From: Gammaproteobacteria bacterium
GTDB lineage: Bacteria; Pseudomonadota; Gammaproteobacteria; Steroidobacterales; GCA-2729495
Length of the DNA: 34,560 nt
NCBI GenBank assembly: GCA_030066665.1
Contig: JASJBD010000048.1
Coordinates: 1-34,560, forward strand
Reading direction: 5' to 3'
Shown piece by piece: positions 25,223-33,150 of the stretch (position 1 is its first letter; every line of letters starts with the position of its first letter). The notes beneath the pieces were generated by a model. It saw only the letters and a program-made list of their open reading frames with translations, was not told the DNA's origin and searched no databases. The position numbers and the translations under genes are program-made.

Positions 25223-25236
25223 GTTGTTATCAGCCA

Positions 25237-25265
25237 AATCTACGCCCATCGCCGGATAGCAGCAA
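25237..25265 (-). promoter_or_regulatory. candidate promoter for the riboswitch-controlled gene
   Basis: Minus-strand TTGCTG (25260-25265) and TAGATT (25237-25242) are 17 bp apart, 3/6 and 4/6 matches to the sigma-70 hexamers. The predicted start would fall at about 25230, just before the aptamer. Moderate because both hexamers are imperfect; position is the main support. Confidence 0.5.
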
Positions 25266-25411
25266 GTTGACATAATGGCCATCTCGCAGGCCAGGGTTTC
25301 AGATTTACCCGCGCCACAGCTTAGGTACAACTGCGTATTGCGATTCTGTGGTCTTGTGGCGTAACCACTATCAGAACCAACACCAGACCGCTGACTATGG
25401 GGAGCATACCG

Positions 25412-26269
25412 ATGAAAAGAAGGCAATTTATTGTTTCCTCGCTCGTGGCCGGACTCGCGGGCGTTGCCGGGGCTGCGGCGAGAGGTGCGGACTGGGTAGA
25501 AGAACGCTTTGCCGTGCGGCGGAGTAACTATTGGGATGGCGACAGCTTCCATCAGGACTCTGTCGATATGTCGCAAATCGATATAGGCCGCGTGCTGGCG
25601 CGGATCGAGGGTAGATGGGAACCCTACCAACTCCGCGAACTTCCCGAGGCTTTCATGAACTGGAACAGCAAGCGACGCCTGGCCAACCTGAACAAGATGC
25701 GTTCGGGGGAAATGCCGGATTTCGCCGGCCCCCACAACGCCGGCGTTGCGACATTCGGCAGGCATCGCGGCGACAGCCGTCTGCACCTGAACAACGCGAT
25801 CAAGGGCACGGGGCTGTGTCCGAAGGCGGACGTCGTGGATTCGCTCATCGCTCGTGCCAAGGAGACGCAGGATGCGCCGATGGAAGAGAAGTTTGGTGTG
25901 CTGGAGTCGATGTACAAGGACGAGTCACTGTGGGATCGAACGAAACTCGTCTCCCTCGAGCTCTACTCGAAGCCTGAATTCGAGACGCACACGTTCCTCA
26001 ACCAGATGGAGAATCCGGCGTCGTCGATCGTATACCTGGACATTCCGTCGTACGAGGTCAGGACGATCGCGAGGCTAATGCATCCGAAGGATTCCAGCCT
26101 GTCTGCGTACGAAAAGAGCATCATGACGTATGTCAACGCGATGCACACCTACAACCATACGGAGTTCACCGCGGTGGTTTCGGCTTGCCTCTACAACGTC
26201 ATTGAAGTCTTCGACAATACGCCCGCGGGCTTGGAGAGCAACGAGAAAAAGGGAGTCCGAATTGTATAA
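25412..26269 (+). CDS. Tat-signal protein of unknown function
   Basis: A 285-residue protein from the ATG at 25412 (MKRRQFIVSSLVAG), preceded by GGGGAG. The N-terminus has a twin-arginine motif (KRRQFIV) and a hydrophobic run, so export in a folded state is likely. The body is rich in polar and aromatic residues, with FGRHRGDSRLHLNNAIKG and MHTYNHTEFTAVVSACLYN; no family recognised. His-, Asp- and Glu-containing stretches could bind a cofactor or metal, but no motif is clear. A weak AACT-CAAT/ATTG-AGTT inverted repeat just after the stop may terminate transcription. Confidence 0.75.
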   Translation: MKRRQFIVSSLVAGLAGVAGAAARGADWVEERFAVRRSNYWDGDSFHQDSVDMSQIDIGRVLARIEGRWEPYQLRELPEAFMNWNSKRRLANLNKMRSGEMPDFAGPHNAGVATFGRHRGDSRLHLNNAIKGTGLCPKADVVDSLIARAKETQDAPMEEKFGVLESMYKDESLWDRTKLVSLELYSKPEFETHTFLNQMENPASSIVYLDIPSYEVRTIARLMHPKDSSLSAYEKSIMTYVNAMHTYNHTEFTAVVSACLYNVIEVFDNTPAGLESNEKKGVRIV

Positions 26270-26389
26270 CTCCAATCTCGAGTCCGAATTGAGTTAGAAG
26301 GACAGGAGATCCTGTAGCCTCGTCGGAGTCAGGCGAACGTCGAAACAGCCGCAAGAGTTCGCGCTGATGCCGACTGCCAAGGCAGATTG

Positions 26390-26418
26390 AATGTCCGTTT
26401 TCGGCCAATTTCGGTCAT
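26390..26418. repeat. degenerate copy of a short GC-rich palindromic repeat
   Basis: AATGTCCGTTTTCGGCCAAT followed by TTCGGTCAT resembles the AATGTCCGCTTC...GAAGCGGACATT palindrome at 28257-28286, with several mismatches. It lies between convergent genes, about 50 bp past the end of the minus-strand TonB-C/TPR gene. Confidence 0.4.
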
Positions 26419-26468
26419 GCAGATCACCACGACAGTCATACTCTGTGGGCCAATATCCACAACCTGAG

Positions 26469-27557
26469 TTAGTCACTAACGTCGAAAAAGACGCGGTGCA
26501 ACACGCCCGTCGTCTTTACCGGTTGGCCATCGAGAAATCGTGGCGCGTAGCGAAATTCCTCGATCGCTTTCAAGGCCGCACCGGAAAACGCCACATGATC
26601 AGTTTCGATTACCTTTGGATCTCGGACAAATCCCTTTTCATCTATCGTGAACTCCACGATTACTGATCCTGACAGGCCTTCCAATTGCGCGGAGTCGGGG
26701 TATGTCGGAAGCTTTTTGTGGAGCGGCTGATAGTCTTGATTCGGATACTCCGGCTGCATCCGGCCAATCGCCAGGCAGTGCTCTGTTGCCTTCTCCGACT
26801 CATCCATCTCCTCGTAATATGACACCAAGAACGTCCGCACCATCATTTCACCCGTTGTGTCTCCTTCGAATCCGCTCAGGGCGGAAAGAAGGTACCGTTC
26901 GCCTTTCTTTGGCTTCCTCAAAAGCATATTCATTCGGCCCAGATTGTAGGCGGCAACTGCCGTCAAATTATGTGACGGGCCAACAGCCTTCTGTAATAGT
27001 CGATGGCCCTTTTCCAAGGGGAAAATGGCGTTTCTCGACCTGGACAAGTCCATCAATTCGGCGCCCGCCCGCACCAATAAGGCCCCGTACTCCTTTGATT
27101 CCGACCCGTAAACCTTCTTTGTAATCCGCGCCGCGCGTTGGTAGTAATAAAGTTGTTGCGAATCTTTGCGCCGCTCTGCATTGGCAGCGCCGAGTTCCAT
27201 CAGCACCGGCACAAGTTGAGTTGATTTTTTGCCGTAGAGCAATTCGTATCGCTTTAACGCGCTCTTCAATTCACGTCTTGCGTCCTCTAAGTCGCCTGTT
27301 TTCCGCAGCGACAATCCGTAGTTGTAATTGAGCGCAGCGACATTCTTACTGCTTTCCGGGAAAATTTGCCGTCCCAACTCATAGGATTCTCTAGCCGCCG
27401 GCTGTGCCGTTTTGAAATCGCCTCGGCTAGATGCAGATTCGTAACGCGCAAAGGCTGCGTTGAATGCATCGGCGGTTGAATCCGCAAGTACCGACGAGAA
27501 ATAGACAGGGAAGCAAACCAGTATCAGGAAAGCAGTATTTCGATGGTCTTTGAACAT
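26469..27557 (-). CDS. periplasmic TPR protein with TonB C-terminal domain
   Basis: A 362-residue protein from the ATG at 27557 (MFKDHRNTAF), with a GATAGGT-like site and a signal peptide ending near LADS. Residues about 30-250 carry TPR-like helical repeats (ALNYNYGLSLRKTGDLEDARRELKSALKRYE). The C-terminal 80 residues are a TonB_C-like domain: YPDSAQLEGLSGSVIVEFTI, DEKGFVRDPKVIETDH, ALKAIEEFRYAPRFLDGQPV. No Pro-rich spacer or N-terminal membrane helix typical of energising TonB is seen, so it probably does not energise receptors; TonB_C domains also bind peptidoglycan or other envelope proteins. An in-frame TTG at 27572 is a less likely start. Confidence 0.83.
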   Translation of the reverse strand: MFKDHRNTAFLILVCFPVYFSSVLADSTADAFNAAFARYESASSRGDFKTAQPAARESYELGRQIFPESSKNVAALNYNYGLSLRKTGDLEDARRELKSALKRYELLYGKKSTQLVPVLMELGAANAERRKDSQQLYYYQRAARITKKVYGSESKEYGALLVRAGAELMDLSRSRNAIFPLEKGHRLLQKAVGPSHNLTAVAAYNLGRMNMLLRKPKKGERYLLSALSGFEGDTTGEMMVRTFLVSYYEEMDESEKATEHCLAIGRMQPEYPNQDYQPLHKKLPTYPDSAQLEGLSGSVIVEFTIDEKGFVRDPKVIETDHVAFSGAALKAIEEFRYAPRFLDGQPVKTTGVLHRVFFDVSD

Positions 27558-27696
27558 TGACCTATCGCTCAAGGCTTGAGCTTGGGGATAAACCTACCAG
27601 ATTCCCATCCTCGTGATCCCCCCAAGCGCACTTGGCACAGCTACGCCCATGGGTATATGGTCCATACCTGATTCACACTTTTGGCGGAACGCAGAA

Positions 27697-28218
27697 ATGC
27701 CATTCTCTACCATCAAAGTCGTCGCGGCTATCGGCTTGCTTAGCGTTGCAGCCACGTTGTCGTCGGCCGCCGATACAGATACGGTCAGCAGCGCCAGCTC
27801 TTATTCCGCGCCCTATGCCGGTTGGCCCGGGCTGGCCGACGGGGAGGCGCAGCAGAAGATGGCCCGCTGGCATGACGCGCTGAACCTGAGTCCCGAACAG
27901 TTGGCCATCATGGCTGAGATTATTGCTGACTATGGTGCCCGCTTGGATCCGCTGTTCGAACGCGGCGCCGAGACGGCCTGGTCCATCATGAACGTGGCGC
28001 CCAGGGATCCGGACTACACGGTTGACACCGAGCGCGCGGCGCAGGCGGCCGCTGAAACCGCTGCTGCGATCGTCAGGCAGATGAGTGAACTTCGCAGTGC
28101 GATCAACTCCATCATGACTGCCGAACAGATCGCGACGCTCGAGCAGCTGATGGCAGAGCGCCGCCAGCAGTGGCGGGCAAGGCTCGACAGCCAAGCAGAA
28201 TTTTCTGGCACAGAGTAG
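27697..28218 (+). CDS. Spy/CpxP-like periplasmic protein
   Basis: A 173-residue protein from the ATG at 27697 (MPFSTIKVVAAIG), with a signal peptide ending near SSAAD. The body is helical with two LTxxQ-like repeats: LNLSPEQLAIMAEII and IMTAEQIATLEQLM. Spy/CpxP-type proteins are periplasmic chaperones or stress and metal-response sensors. The longer GTG frame from 27613 adds residues before the signal peptide and is less likely. A strong palindrome 38 bp after the stop may end transcription. Confidence 0.72.
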   Translation: MPFSTIKVVAAIGLLSVAATLSSAADTDTVSSASSYSAPYAGWPGLADGEAQQKMARWHDALNLSPEQLAIMAEIIADYGARLDPLFERGAETAWSIMNVAPRDPDYTVDTERAAQAAAETAAAIVRQMSELRSAINSIMTAEQIATLEQLMAERRQQWRARLDSQAEFSGTE

Positions 28219-28256
28219 CCGCCAGGTCTGATCCTCGATCTTGCCTTAGGTAGCTC

Positions 28257-28286
28257 AATGTCCGCTTCCGGTCAGAAGCGGACATT
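28257..28286. repeat. perfect 12-bp palindrome, REP-like
   Basis: AATGTCCGCTTC and GAAGCGGACATT are perfectly complementary with a six-base loop (CGGTCA). It stands between the convergent Spy/CpxP-like and NmrA-like genes, with the 36-bp repeat 36 bp away. There is no T-tract, so it is more like an interspersed palindromic repeat than an intrinsic terminator, although it could stop transcription from either side. Confidence 0.7.
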
Positions 28287-28321
28287 TCGGCTGTCACCAT
28301 ACAAAAAGTCCGCGAGTCATG

Positions 28322-28357
28322 AATGCTTTCCGCCATAGCGGACCATTGACTTGTCTA
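28322..28357. repeat. 36-bp direct repeat, copy 1
   Basis: This 36-bp sequence, beginning AATGCTTTCCGCCATAGCGG, recurs identically at 30616-30651 in the same orientation. It contains a small TCCGC-CATA-GCGGA hairpin. Copy 1 lies 18 bp after the stop of the NmrA-like gene on the minus strand. The flanking sequences of the two copies differ, so the repeat boundaries are sharp. Confidence 0.85.
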
Positions 28358-28375
28358 AGAATACCCGGCACCACT

Positions 28376-29227
28376 TTAGCCAGCCAGCTCGGCGACGAAC
28401 GCATCAAACGTCCGCAATTCATGGCCGACCGCCTCGCGCGAGGCCGCAATGGCATCTGCATCGGCGGCTCCGCCATGCTGCTGTTGTCCGACAAACATCT
28501 GCTTCAATGAATCCAGCAGCCACGGCGGCATGAAGGCTTCCACCGGTTTGCCCCACTGGTCGACATCGTCGCCGCCATAGCGGACATCGCGACCGAAGTG
28601 CTTCGCATACACTTCGGCTGCTTTGGGTCCGCTGATGGTGTCCGGTCCGTGCAGGTGATAGTCGGCGCCGGCGTGGCCGTCTTCGGTCAACACGCGCACC
28701 GCGCAGTCGGCGATGTCGCGGGTGTCGACACGGTTGCTGCCAATCGAGCCGATCGGCATGGAATAAATGCCGTGTTCCTTGATCACCGGAATGATGGACA
28801 AATCGGTTTGCATGAAGAAGTTGGGCCGCAGGAATGTGTAGTCGGCGCCGCTGTTGCGAATCGCTTCCTCAATGGGCAGCTTGGCCCGGTAGTGCGGCAC
28901 GGCGGGTTCCTTGGCGGGATTGCCAACCGACAGGAAGACGATATGTTTGACACCGGCGGCCGTCGCGGCTTTCACCGCATTCAGGCCGCGGGCCGCTTCC
29001 GTTTCGCCATTGGAGGTAATCAGAAACAGCTTGTCGACCCCGGCGCAGGCCGCGTCCAGCCCGTCGCCCGTTTCCAGATCGCCGACGACCCCTTCAACAC
29101 CCTCAGGCAACTTGGCGAGATTTTCTGCCGAGCGGCTTAACGCCCGCACCGCCTCACCTTTGGCGAGTAAGCCGGCAACCGTGGGGCGGCCGACATTGCC
29201 GGTAGCGCCGATGACGAGAATAGTCAT
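28376..29227 (-). CDS. NmrA-like NAD(P)-binding oxidoreductase
   Basis: A 283-residue atypical SDR from the ATG at 29227 (MTILVIGATGNVG). The Rossmann glycine motif GATGNVG is at residues 7-13. The ILVIGATG start, the FLRPNFFMQ and the VDTRDIADCAVRVL blocks are typical of the NmrA/quinone-reductase (QOR2)-like branch, whose members either reduce quinones or sense NAD(P)(H) redox state. The tail (FMPPWLLDSLKQMF) fits the family. A upstream in-frame start at 29305 would overlap the divergent CIA30-like gene leader and is less likely. Confidence 0.88.
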   Translation of the reverse strand: MTILVIGATGNVGRPTVAGLLAKGEAVRALSRSAENLAKLPEGVEGVVGDLETGDGLDAACAGVDKLFLITSNGETEAARGLNAVKAATAAGVKHIVFLSVGNPAKEPAVPHYRAKLPIEEAIRNSGADYTFLRPNFFMQTDLSIIPVIKEHGIYSMPIGSIGSNRVDTRDIADCAVRVLTEDGHAGADYHLHGPDTISGPKAAEVYAKHFGRDVRYGGDDVDQWGKPVEAFMPPWLLDSLKQMFVGQQQHGGAADADAIAASREAVGHELRTFDAFVAELAG

Positions 29228-29313
29228 AGTCTTGCTAATCCTTGGTGAATGAAAAAAGTACCGCCCCTGGCGGCGGGCGAGTATTGTATCCAAATGGTTC
29301 GCCAACGCCTGCC

Positions 29314-29922
29314 ATGATCATGCATCGCGACATCCACCCGATACCCTGTGCGTGGGTTATTGGACTATTGCTGCTGGCCGGGTCGGTTGCATCACTGGAT
29401 GCGGCGGGCCCCGGACCCGAGGGGGAACCCATGCTCACCGACTTCACCGCTAATACCCCCGACTTTGGCTGGTACGTGCAGAACGACAACGTGATGGGCG
29501 GACGGAGCGAGGGCGGCTTCGACCAAACACCCGGCGAACTGATCTTCGCCGGCAGCACGAACACCAGAGGCGGCGGCTTCAGCTCAATCCGCACGCAAAC
29601 CCTGCAGCTGGACTTGTCCGATCAGGCCGGCATTCAGCTGCGCCTGAAGGGTGACGGTCGTCGCTATACCTGGCAGTTACAGACCGATGCCCGCTGGCGC
29701 GGCCGGCGGATCAGTTACTGGGCGGACTTCGACACCAGCGCGGGTGAATGGAGCACCGTGAACATTCCCTTCTCGCGCTTCTATCCGAATTTCCGCGGCT
29801 ACAAGCTGGACGGCCCTGAACTCGACCCCGGCCAGATCCGGGAAATGGCGCTGTACATCTACGACAAGAAAGATGGCCCGTTTGAATTGCGCCTGGCCAG
29901 CATCAATGCCTATGCGGAGTGA
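29314..29922 (+). CDS. CIA30/NADH:ubiquinone-intermediate-associated protein 30-like secreted protein
   Basis: A 202-residue protein from the ATG at 29314, with a signal peptide (cleavage near LDAAG). The mature part matches the CIA30 galactose-binding-like beta-sandwich: WYVQNDNVMGGRSEGGF, then FSSIRTQTLQLDLSDQAGIQLRLKGDGRRYTW in register, and IREMALYIYDKKDGPFELRLASI at the end. In bacteria such proteins are periplasmic and of uncertain role, not complex I assembly factors by proof. It diverges from the NmrA-like gene, 86 bp apart. Confidence 0.82.
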   Translation: MIMHRDIHPIPCAWVIGLLLLAGSVASLDAAGPGPEGEPMLTDFTANTPDFGWYVQNDNVMGGRSEGGFDQTPGELIFAGSTNTRGGGFSSIRTQTLQLDLSDQAGIQLRLKGDGRRYTWQLQTDARWRGRRISYWADFDTSAGEWSTVNIPFSRFYPNFRGYKLDGPELDPGQIREMALYIYDKKDGPFELRLASINAYAE

Positions 29923-30002
29923 GAGGCGCCATGATCGATCGTTTCATGGCCGCGAACCCGAGGTTCTGCCATTGGGCTACACCCGCTTGGCGCTAGCCCT
30001 TA

Positions 30003-30494
30003 TCAGCGCTGGCTGACTCGTAGTTCTTGCCGGGGGGATTTGCCGCTGCCTTGAACGGTAATCCGCTTGGATTCGCTTACCATTTCTCCCTTGTGCGTGC
30101 CACTGACCGTCAGGGTGATCAGGTCAAACCCTGAGTCAGAGACGTGGAAGGGGATAGTGACGGTCCCGTCCCTGTCGTCAAGCGCAATCTCTTCCAGATG
30201 CAACTGCACGTTGGGGGTCCCTTCCACTTCCAGGCGCACGTTCTTCGAAAAAAATGGCCGTGAGTAGTTGACGATTAACTCGCTCCTCTCGCCAATCACC
30301 GGTCTCACCATTCGCGGGTGTTCCAATTCGAATACGGGCGCCGGGTGGGCGAGCCCGACCATCCGTACGAAGGCGCCACCAAAAAAGCCAAGCGCTTCCG
30401 GATCAATGCTCATGTGATCGAGACACGCCAATACCTTGGTTGGGGCTACGATCAGCCAGACGCAGAGGAGGGCGGCTATATGCTTTTTGGTCAT
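30003..30494 (-). CDS. small secreted protein of unknown function
   Basis: A 163-residue protein from the ATG at 30494, with a CAGGAAAC-type ribosome site and a signal peptide ending near VLACLD. The Cys near residue 24 could make it a lipoprotein (weak lipobox KVLAC). The mature part is beta-strand-rich (VRLEVEGTPNVQLHLEEIAL, TVTIPFHVSDSGFDLITLTVSGT), suggesting an immunoglobulin-like or sandwich fold, by pattern only. No neighbour suggests a pathway. Confidence 0.72.
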   Translation of the reverse strand: MTKKHIAALLCVWLIVAPTKVLACLDHMSIDPEALGFFGGAFVRMVGLAHPAPVFELEHPRMVRPVIGERSELIVNYSRPFFSKNVRLEVEGTPNVQLHLEEIALDDRDGTVTIPFHVSDSGFDLITLTVSGTHKGEMVSESKRITVQGSGKSPRQELRVSQR

Positions 30495-30613
30495 GTTGTT
30501 TCCTGTTACCGGTGGCTCGCGGTGAGAGCCCCAGCATTGACCGAATCAATGGCTAATATACATCTTTGCCCGGGAATAGGCTCATATTGACGCAATGGCT
30601 GCTGCTGACAACC

Positions 30614-30781
30614 TCAATGCTTTCCGCCATAGCGGACCATTGACTTGTCTACCAAGATCGTCACCACCAGGTACACAGCGAAAAAGACCAGAATCCTTAG
30701 AGAAAAGTCGAGCACGCTCAAGAGGCTGAACGAGACCATTGCCGCCACGGCGCCTACAAGACCCGGAATGTATCTCAGCAT
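30614..30781 (-). CDS. 55-residue small membrane protein with repeat-derived tail
   Basis: An ORF from the ATG at 30781 to TGA at 30614-30616, below usual ORF cut-offs. It begins MLRYIPGLVGAVAAMVSF, followed by LLSVLDFSLRILVFFAVYLVV and TILVDKSMVRYGGKH: one or two membrane helices and a basic tail. A GAGGTGAG ribosome site six to seven bases upstream supports translation. The last 11 residues (DKSMVRYGGKH) are coded within the 36-bp repeat also found at 28322-28357, so the repeat supplies the C-terminus. Family unknown. Confidence 0.7.
   Translation of the reverse strand: MLRYIPGLVGAVAAMVSFSLLSVLDFSLRILVFFAVYLVVTILVDKSMVRYGGKH
30616..30651. repeat. 36-bp direct repeat, copy 2
   Basis: Identical to 28322-28357 over all 36 bases. 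It is read on the minus strand as the final coding part of the 55-aa membrane-protein gene. Neither flank continues the identity. Confidence 0.85.
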
Positions 30782-30820
30782 CGTACTCACCTCTTACTAA
30801 ACGAATGACCGGCACCTCTG

Positions 30821-32677
30821 CTAGCCCTCGGCGCGAATCACCTCAAGAAACTCCGCCCCGTAACGATCCAATTTCGCCTGCCCGACACCTGAAATCGCCA
30901 GCAGCGCCGTTTCATCCGCCGGCTTGTCGTGCACCATCTGCCGGAGCGTGGCGTCGTGGAAAATTACATACGGCGGCACGTCGTGTTCCTTGGCCAGGCG
31001 CAGGCGGCATTCGCGCAGCGCGTCCCACAGCTGGATGTCGGTGATGGCGATTTCGTCCGGCACGCCGGCCGCGTCTGCCTTCGTCTTGCCGCGCGCCTTT
31101 TTCGGCACCAGCGGATCCGACCGTAACTCCACCGTCGCCGCATCCTTCAACACCGCGCGCGCCTTGTCGGTGAGCACCAGCCCGCCGTACCGGGCCGGGT
31201 CGGCGCGCAGGTAACCCTGCACCACGAGCTGGCGCACGATGGAGCGCCACATGGCCGCCGGGGTGTCGGCGCCCACGCCGAACACGCGCAACGACTCATG
31301 GCCGTTGTCCCGGGTCTTGGCCGTGCTCTTGCCGGTGAGCACGTCCACCACGTGTGCGGCGCCGAATAGTTGTCCGGTGCGATACACGGCACTCAACAAC
31401 ATTTGCGCTTCCACCGTGCCGTCGCGTACAGCCGGCGGGTTGAGGCAGTTGTCGCAGTTGCCGCAGTCTTCTGCCAGCTTTTCGCCGAAATATGCCAGCA
31501 GCGGGCGGCGCCGGCAGCCGGTGACTTCGCACCAGCCGAGCAGCGCGTCGAGTTTCTGGCTTTCGTGGCGCTTGTATTCCTCGCTCGCGACACTTTCATC
31601 GGCCATCTGGCGCAGGCGCACCACGTCCTGCAGGCCATAGATCATCCAGGCCTCGGCCGGCTCGCCGTCGCGCCCGGCGCGGCCGGTTTCCTGGTAATAG
31701 GCCTCCAGGCTCTTGGGCAGGTCGAGATGCGCGACAAAGCGCACGTCGGGTTTATCAATACCCATGCCGAACGCAATGGTCGCGACGATGATCAGCCCGT
31801 CTTCCGTCACAAACCTGCGCTGATGCGCCGCGCGGTCGGCGGCCGCCAGGCCGGCGTGGTAGGGCAGGGCGGCGTAGCCCTGCGTGTTCAGCCATTCGGC
31901 AATGCTCGCGGTTTTCTTGCGCGACAGGCAGTACACAATGCCGGCCGCGCCGCGATGGGGTTCGAGAAAGCGCGCGAGCTGGCTGCGCGCGTCGGTCTTC
32001 GGCTGCACCTGGTAACGGATGTTGGGCCGGTCGAAACCACTGACCAGCACGGCGGGGTCGGTTAGCGCCAGCCGCTCGATGATGTCCGCGCGGGTGAGCG
32101 CCGTGGCCGTGGCCGTGAGCGCCATGCGCGGCACGCCGGGAAACCAGTCGCGCAGCTGGTTCAGGGCCAGGTAGTCCTGCCGGAAGTCGTGGCCCCATTG
32201 CGACACACAGTGGGCCTCGTCGATGGCGATGAGCGACAGGGGCACCTCCCGCAGCCAGTCGCGCGTGGCCGGCTGCACCAGCCGTTCGGGGGCGATATAC
32301 AAGAGCTTCAGATCCCCGTGGCGCGCCAGCCCGATGATGGTCTGCTGCGCTTCCCACGTCAGGGAAGAATTCAAAAAGGCCGCTTCCACCCCCAGCTCGT
32401 GCAGCGCACTCACCTGGTCCTGCATCAGCGCGATCAGCGGGGAGACCACCAGGGTCGTGCCCTCGCCCAGCAGCGCCGGCACCTGGTAACACACGCTCTT
32501 GCCCCCGCCGGTGGGCATCAGCACCAGGGAGTCCTGCCCGGCCATGGCCCGTTCGATGGCCGCGTGCTGCTGGCCGCGGAATTCGTGGTAGCCGAAGACA
32601 TCGCGGAGAATGGCGTGGGCAGGGGAGGTCACGCCGGGGAGGATAGCAGCCTGGCAGCGTGCCACCGCAGCTTTCAT
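30821..32677 (-). CDS. recQ: ATP-dependent DNA helicase RecQ
   Basis: A 618-residue superfamily 2 helicase with 3'-5' activity in recombinational repair. Walker A is PTGGGKS at residues 55-61, the DEAH box with the RecQ-specific aromatic-rich loop is [14 protein letters not shown] at 153-166, followed by [18 protein letters not shown] and the ETGRAGRDG motif VI. A zinc-binding cluster ([17 protein letters not shown] with CGNCDNC), the RQC winged helix and a C-terminal HRDC domain ([33 protein letters not shown]) complete the normal bacterial layout. I chose the ATG at 32677; a TTG frame start at 32698 would collide with the divergent gene. Intact. Confidence 0.95.
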   Translation of the reverse strand: MKAAVARCQAAILPGVTSPAHAILRDVFGYHEFRGQQHAAIERAMAGQDSLVLMPTGGGKSVCYQVPALLGEGTTLVVSPLIALMQDQVSALHELGVEAAFLNSSLTWEAQQTIIGLARHGDLKLLYIAPERLVQPATRDWLREVPLSLIAIDEAHCVSQWGHDFRQDYLALNQLRDWFPGVPRMALTATATALTRADIIERLALTDPAVLVSGFDRPNIRYQVQPKTDARSQLARFLEPHRGAAGIVYCLSRKKTASIAEWLNTQGYAALPYHAGLAAADRAAHQRRFVTEDGLIIVATIAFGMGIDKPDVRFVAHLDLPKSLEAYYQETGRAGRDGEPAEAWMIYGLQDVVRLRQMADESVASEEYKRHESQKLDALLGWCEVTGCRRRPLLAYFGEKLAEDCGNCDNCLNPPAVRDGTVEAQMLLSAVYRTGQLFGAAHVVDVLTGKSTAKTRDNGHESLRVFGVGADTPAAMWRSIVRQLVVQGYLRADPARYGGLVLTDKARAVLKDAATVELRSDPLVPKKARGKTKADAAGVPDEIAITDIQLWDALRECRLRLAKEHDVPPYVIFHDATLRQMVHDKPADETALLAISGVGQAKLDRYGAEFLEVIRAEG

Positions 32678-32697
32678 TGGCCTGATAGGCTCAGTCA

Positions 32698-32916
32698 ATG
32701 AACCGCGTGAATCCGAAGAAACTGCTGCAAAGCAAGTGGACCGCCGCCGTGCCGCGCGACCGCGAGAAACACTGGCTGGTTACCGACGTCCGCTGCGATG
32801 CTGCCGGTGTGCCACAGACCTGCATCCTCGAGGCCGTGCACAGCCGTCGTGAGATCGAGCTCGACTGGCGCGCCCTCAAACGCACCGAGCAGTGGAAGAT
32901 CGGGTGGCAGGATTAA
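32698..32916 (+). CDS. TIGR02450 family Trp-rich small protein
   Basis: A 72-residue protein with the family pattern [40 protein letters not shown] and a Trp-containing end. TIGR02450 members are small, conserved in gammaproteobacteria and other Gram-negatives, and of unknown function. It starts 20 bp from the recQ start on the opposite strand, so the two genes have overlapping promoter space. The copy looks intact. Confidence 0.88.
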   Translation: MNRVNPKKLLQSKWTAAVPRDREKHWLVTDVRCDAAGVPQTCILEAVHSRREIELDWRALKRTEQWKIGWQD

Positions 32917-33093
32917 GATGAGTGGCTGCCGCTACCGAACGACGGCATGGTCAGCGTCGACAGTGCGCGCCGGGACGGCATGACGGATTTCATCACCCTC
33001 AAGGTCAGTCACTACGAGTGGCGCAGCAATGTGGAGGTCGCGGCGCAGGTGATTGAGTTTTTGTTGAGGCGGAGGTTTGAGGAGGATTCGTAG
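32917..33093 (+). pseudogene. truncated duplicate of the alpha/beta hydrolase 3' end
   Basis: Read in frame from 32917 it gives 58 residues, beginning DEWLPLPNDGMVSVDSAR and ending with FEEDS before TAG at 33091-33093. These correspond closely to the last 58 residues of the hydrolase at 18091-18840 (NEWLPVPNDGMVSVDSAR..., ending FEHGQ). Bases are also near-identical over long runs. The N-terminal two thirds, including the nucleophile elbow, is absent here, so it is a gene remnant. It starts right after the TIGR02450 stop, at what may be a recombination junction. Confidence 0.85.
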
Positions 33094-33150
33094 TTCCGCC
33101 TGGATGCGGATGGAGTAGACTCATAATCCAGACAAATTCAAATTAAATCA

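Larger units (their letters stand above)
25067..25411. other. divergent regulatory region between the VPLPA-CTERM and Tat-signal genes
   Basis: This 345-bp space has no gene. On the minus strand it contains, in order, a candidate promoter (25237-25265), a probable cyclic-di-GMP-I aptamer (25138-25222) and about 70 bases of leader before the VPLPA-CTERM start. The remainder, 25270-25411, should hold the promoter of the plus-strand gene at 25412, but I see no convincing hexamer pair there. Confidence 0.7.

Noticed and set aside
25266-25271. Plus-strand TTGACA as a -35 box for the Tat-signal gene
   Set aside because: No -10-like hexamer lies 16-18 bp downstream, and the distance to the gene start is large.
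29923-30002. Possible gene or terminator after the CIA30-like gene
   Set aside because: No hairpin with a T-tract or start codon with ribosome site was seen in this 80-bp gap.
28322-30651. CRISPR-like repeat pair
   Set aside because: Only two identical copies 2.3 kb apart, with genes in between and no regular spacers or cas genes.
30582-30815. A 77-codon minus-strand frame over the 55-aa membrane-protein gene
   Set aside because: The other frame has a better ribosome site and a membrane-protein profile; this one is Arg/Gly-rich and lacks a domain.
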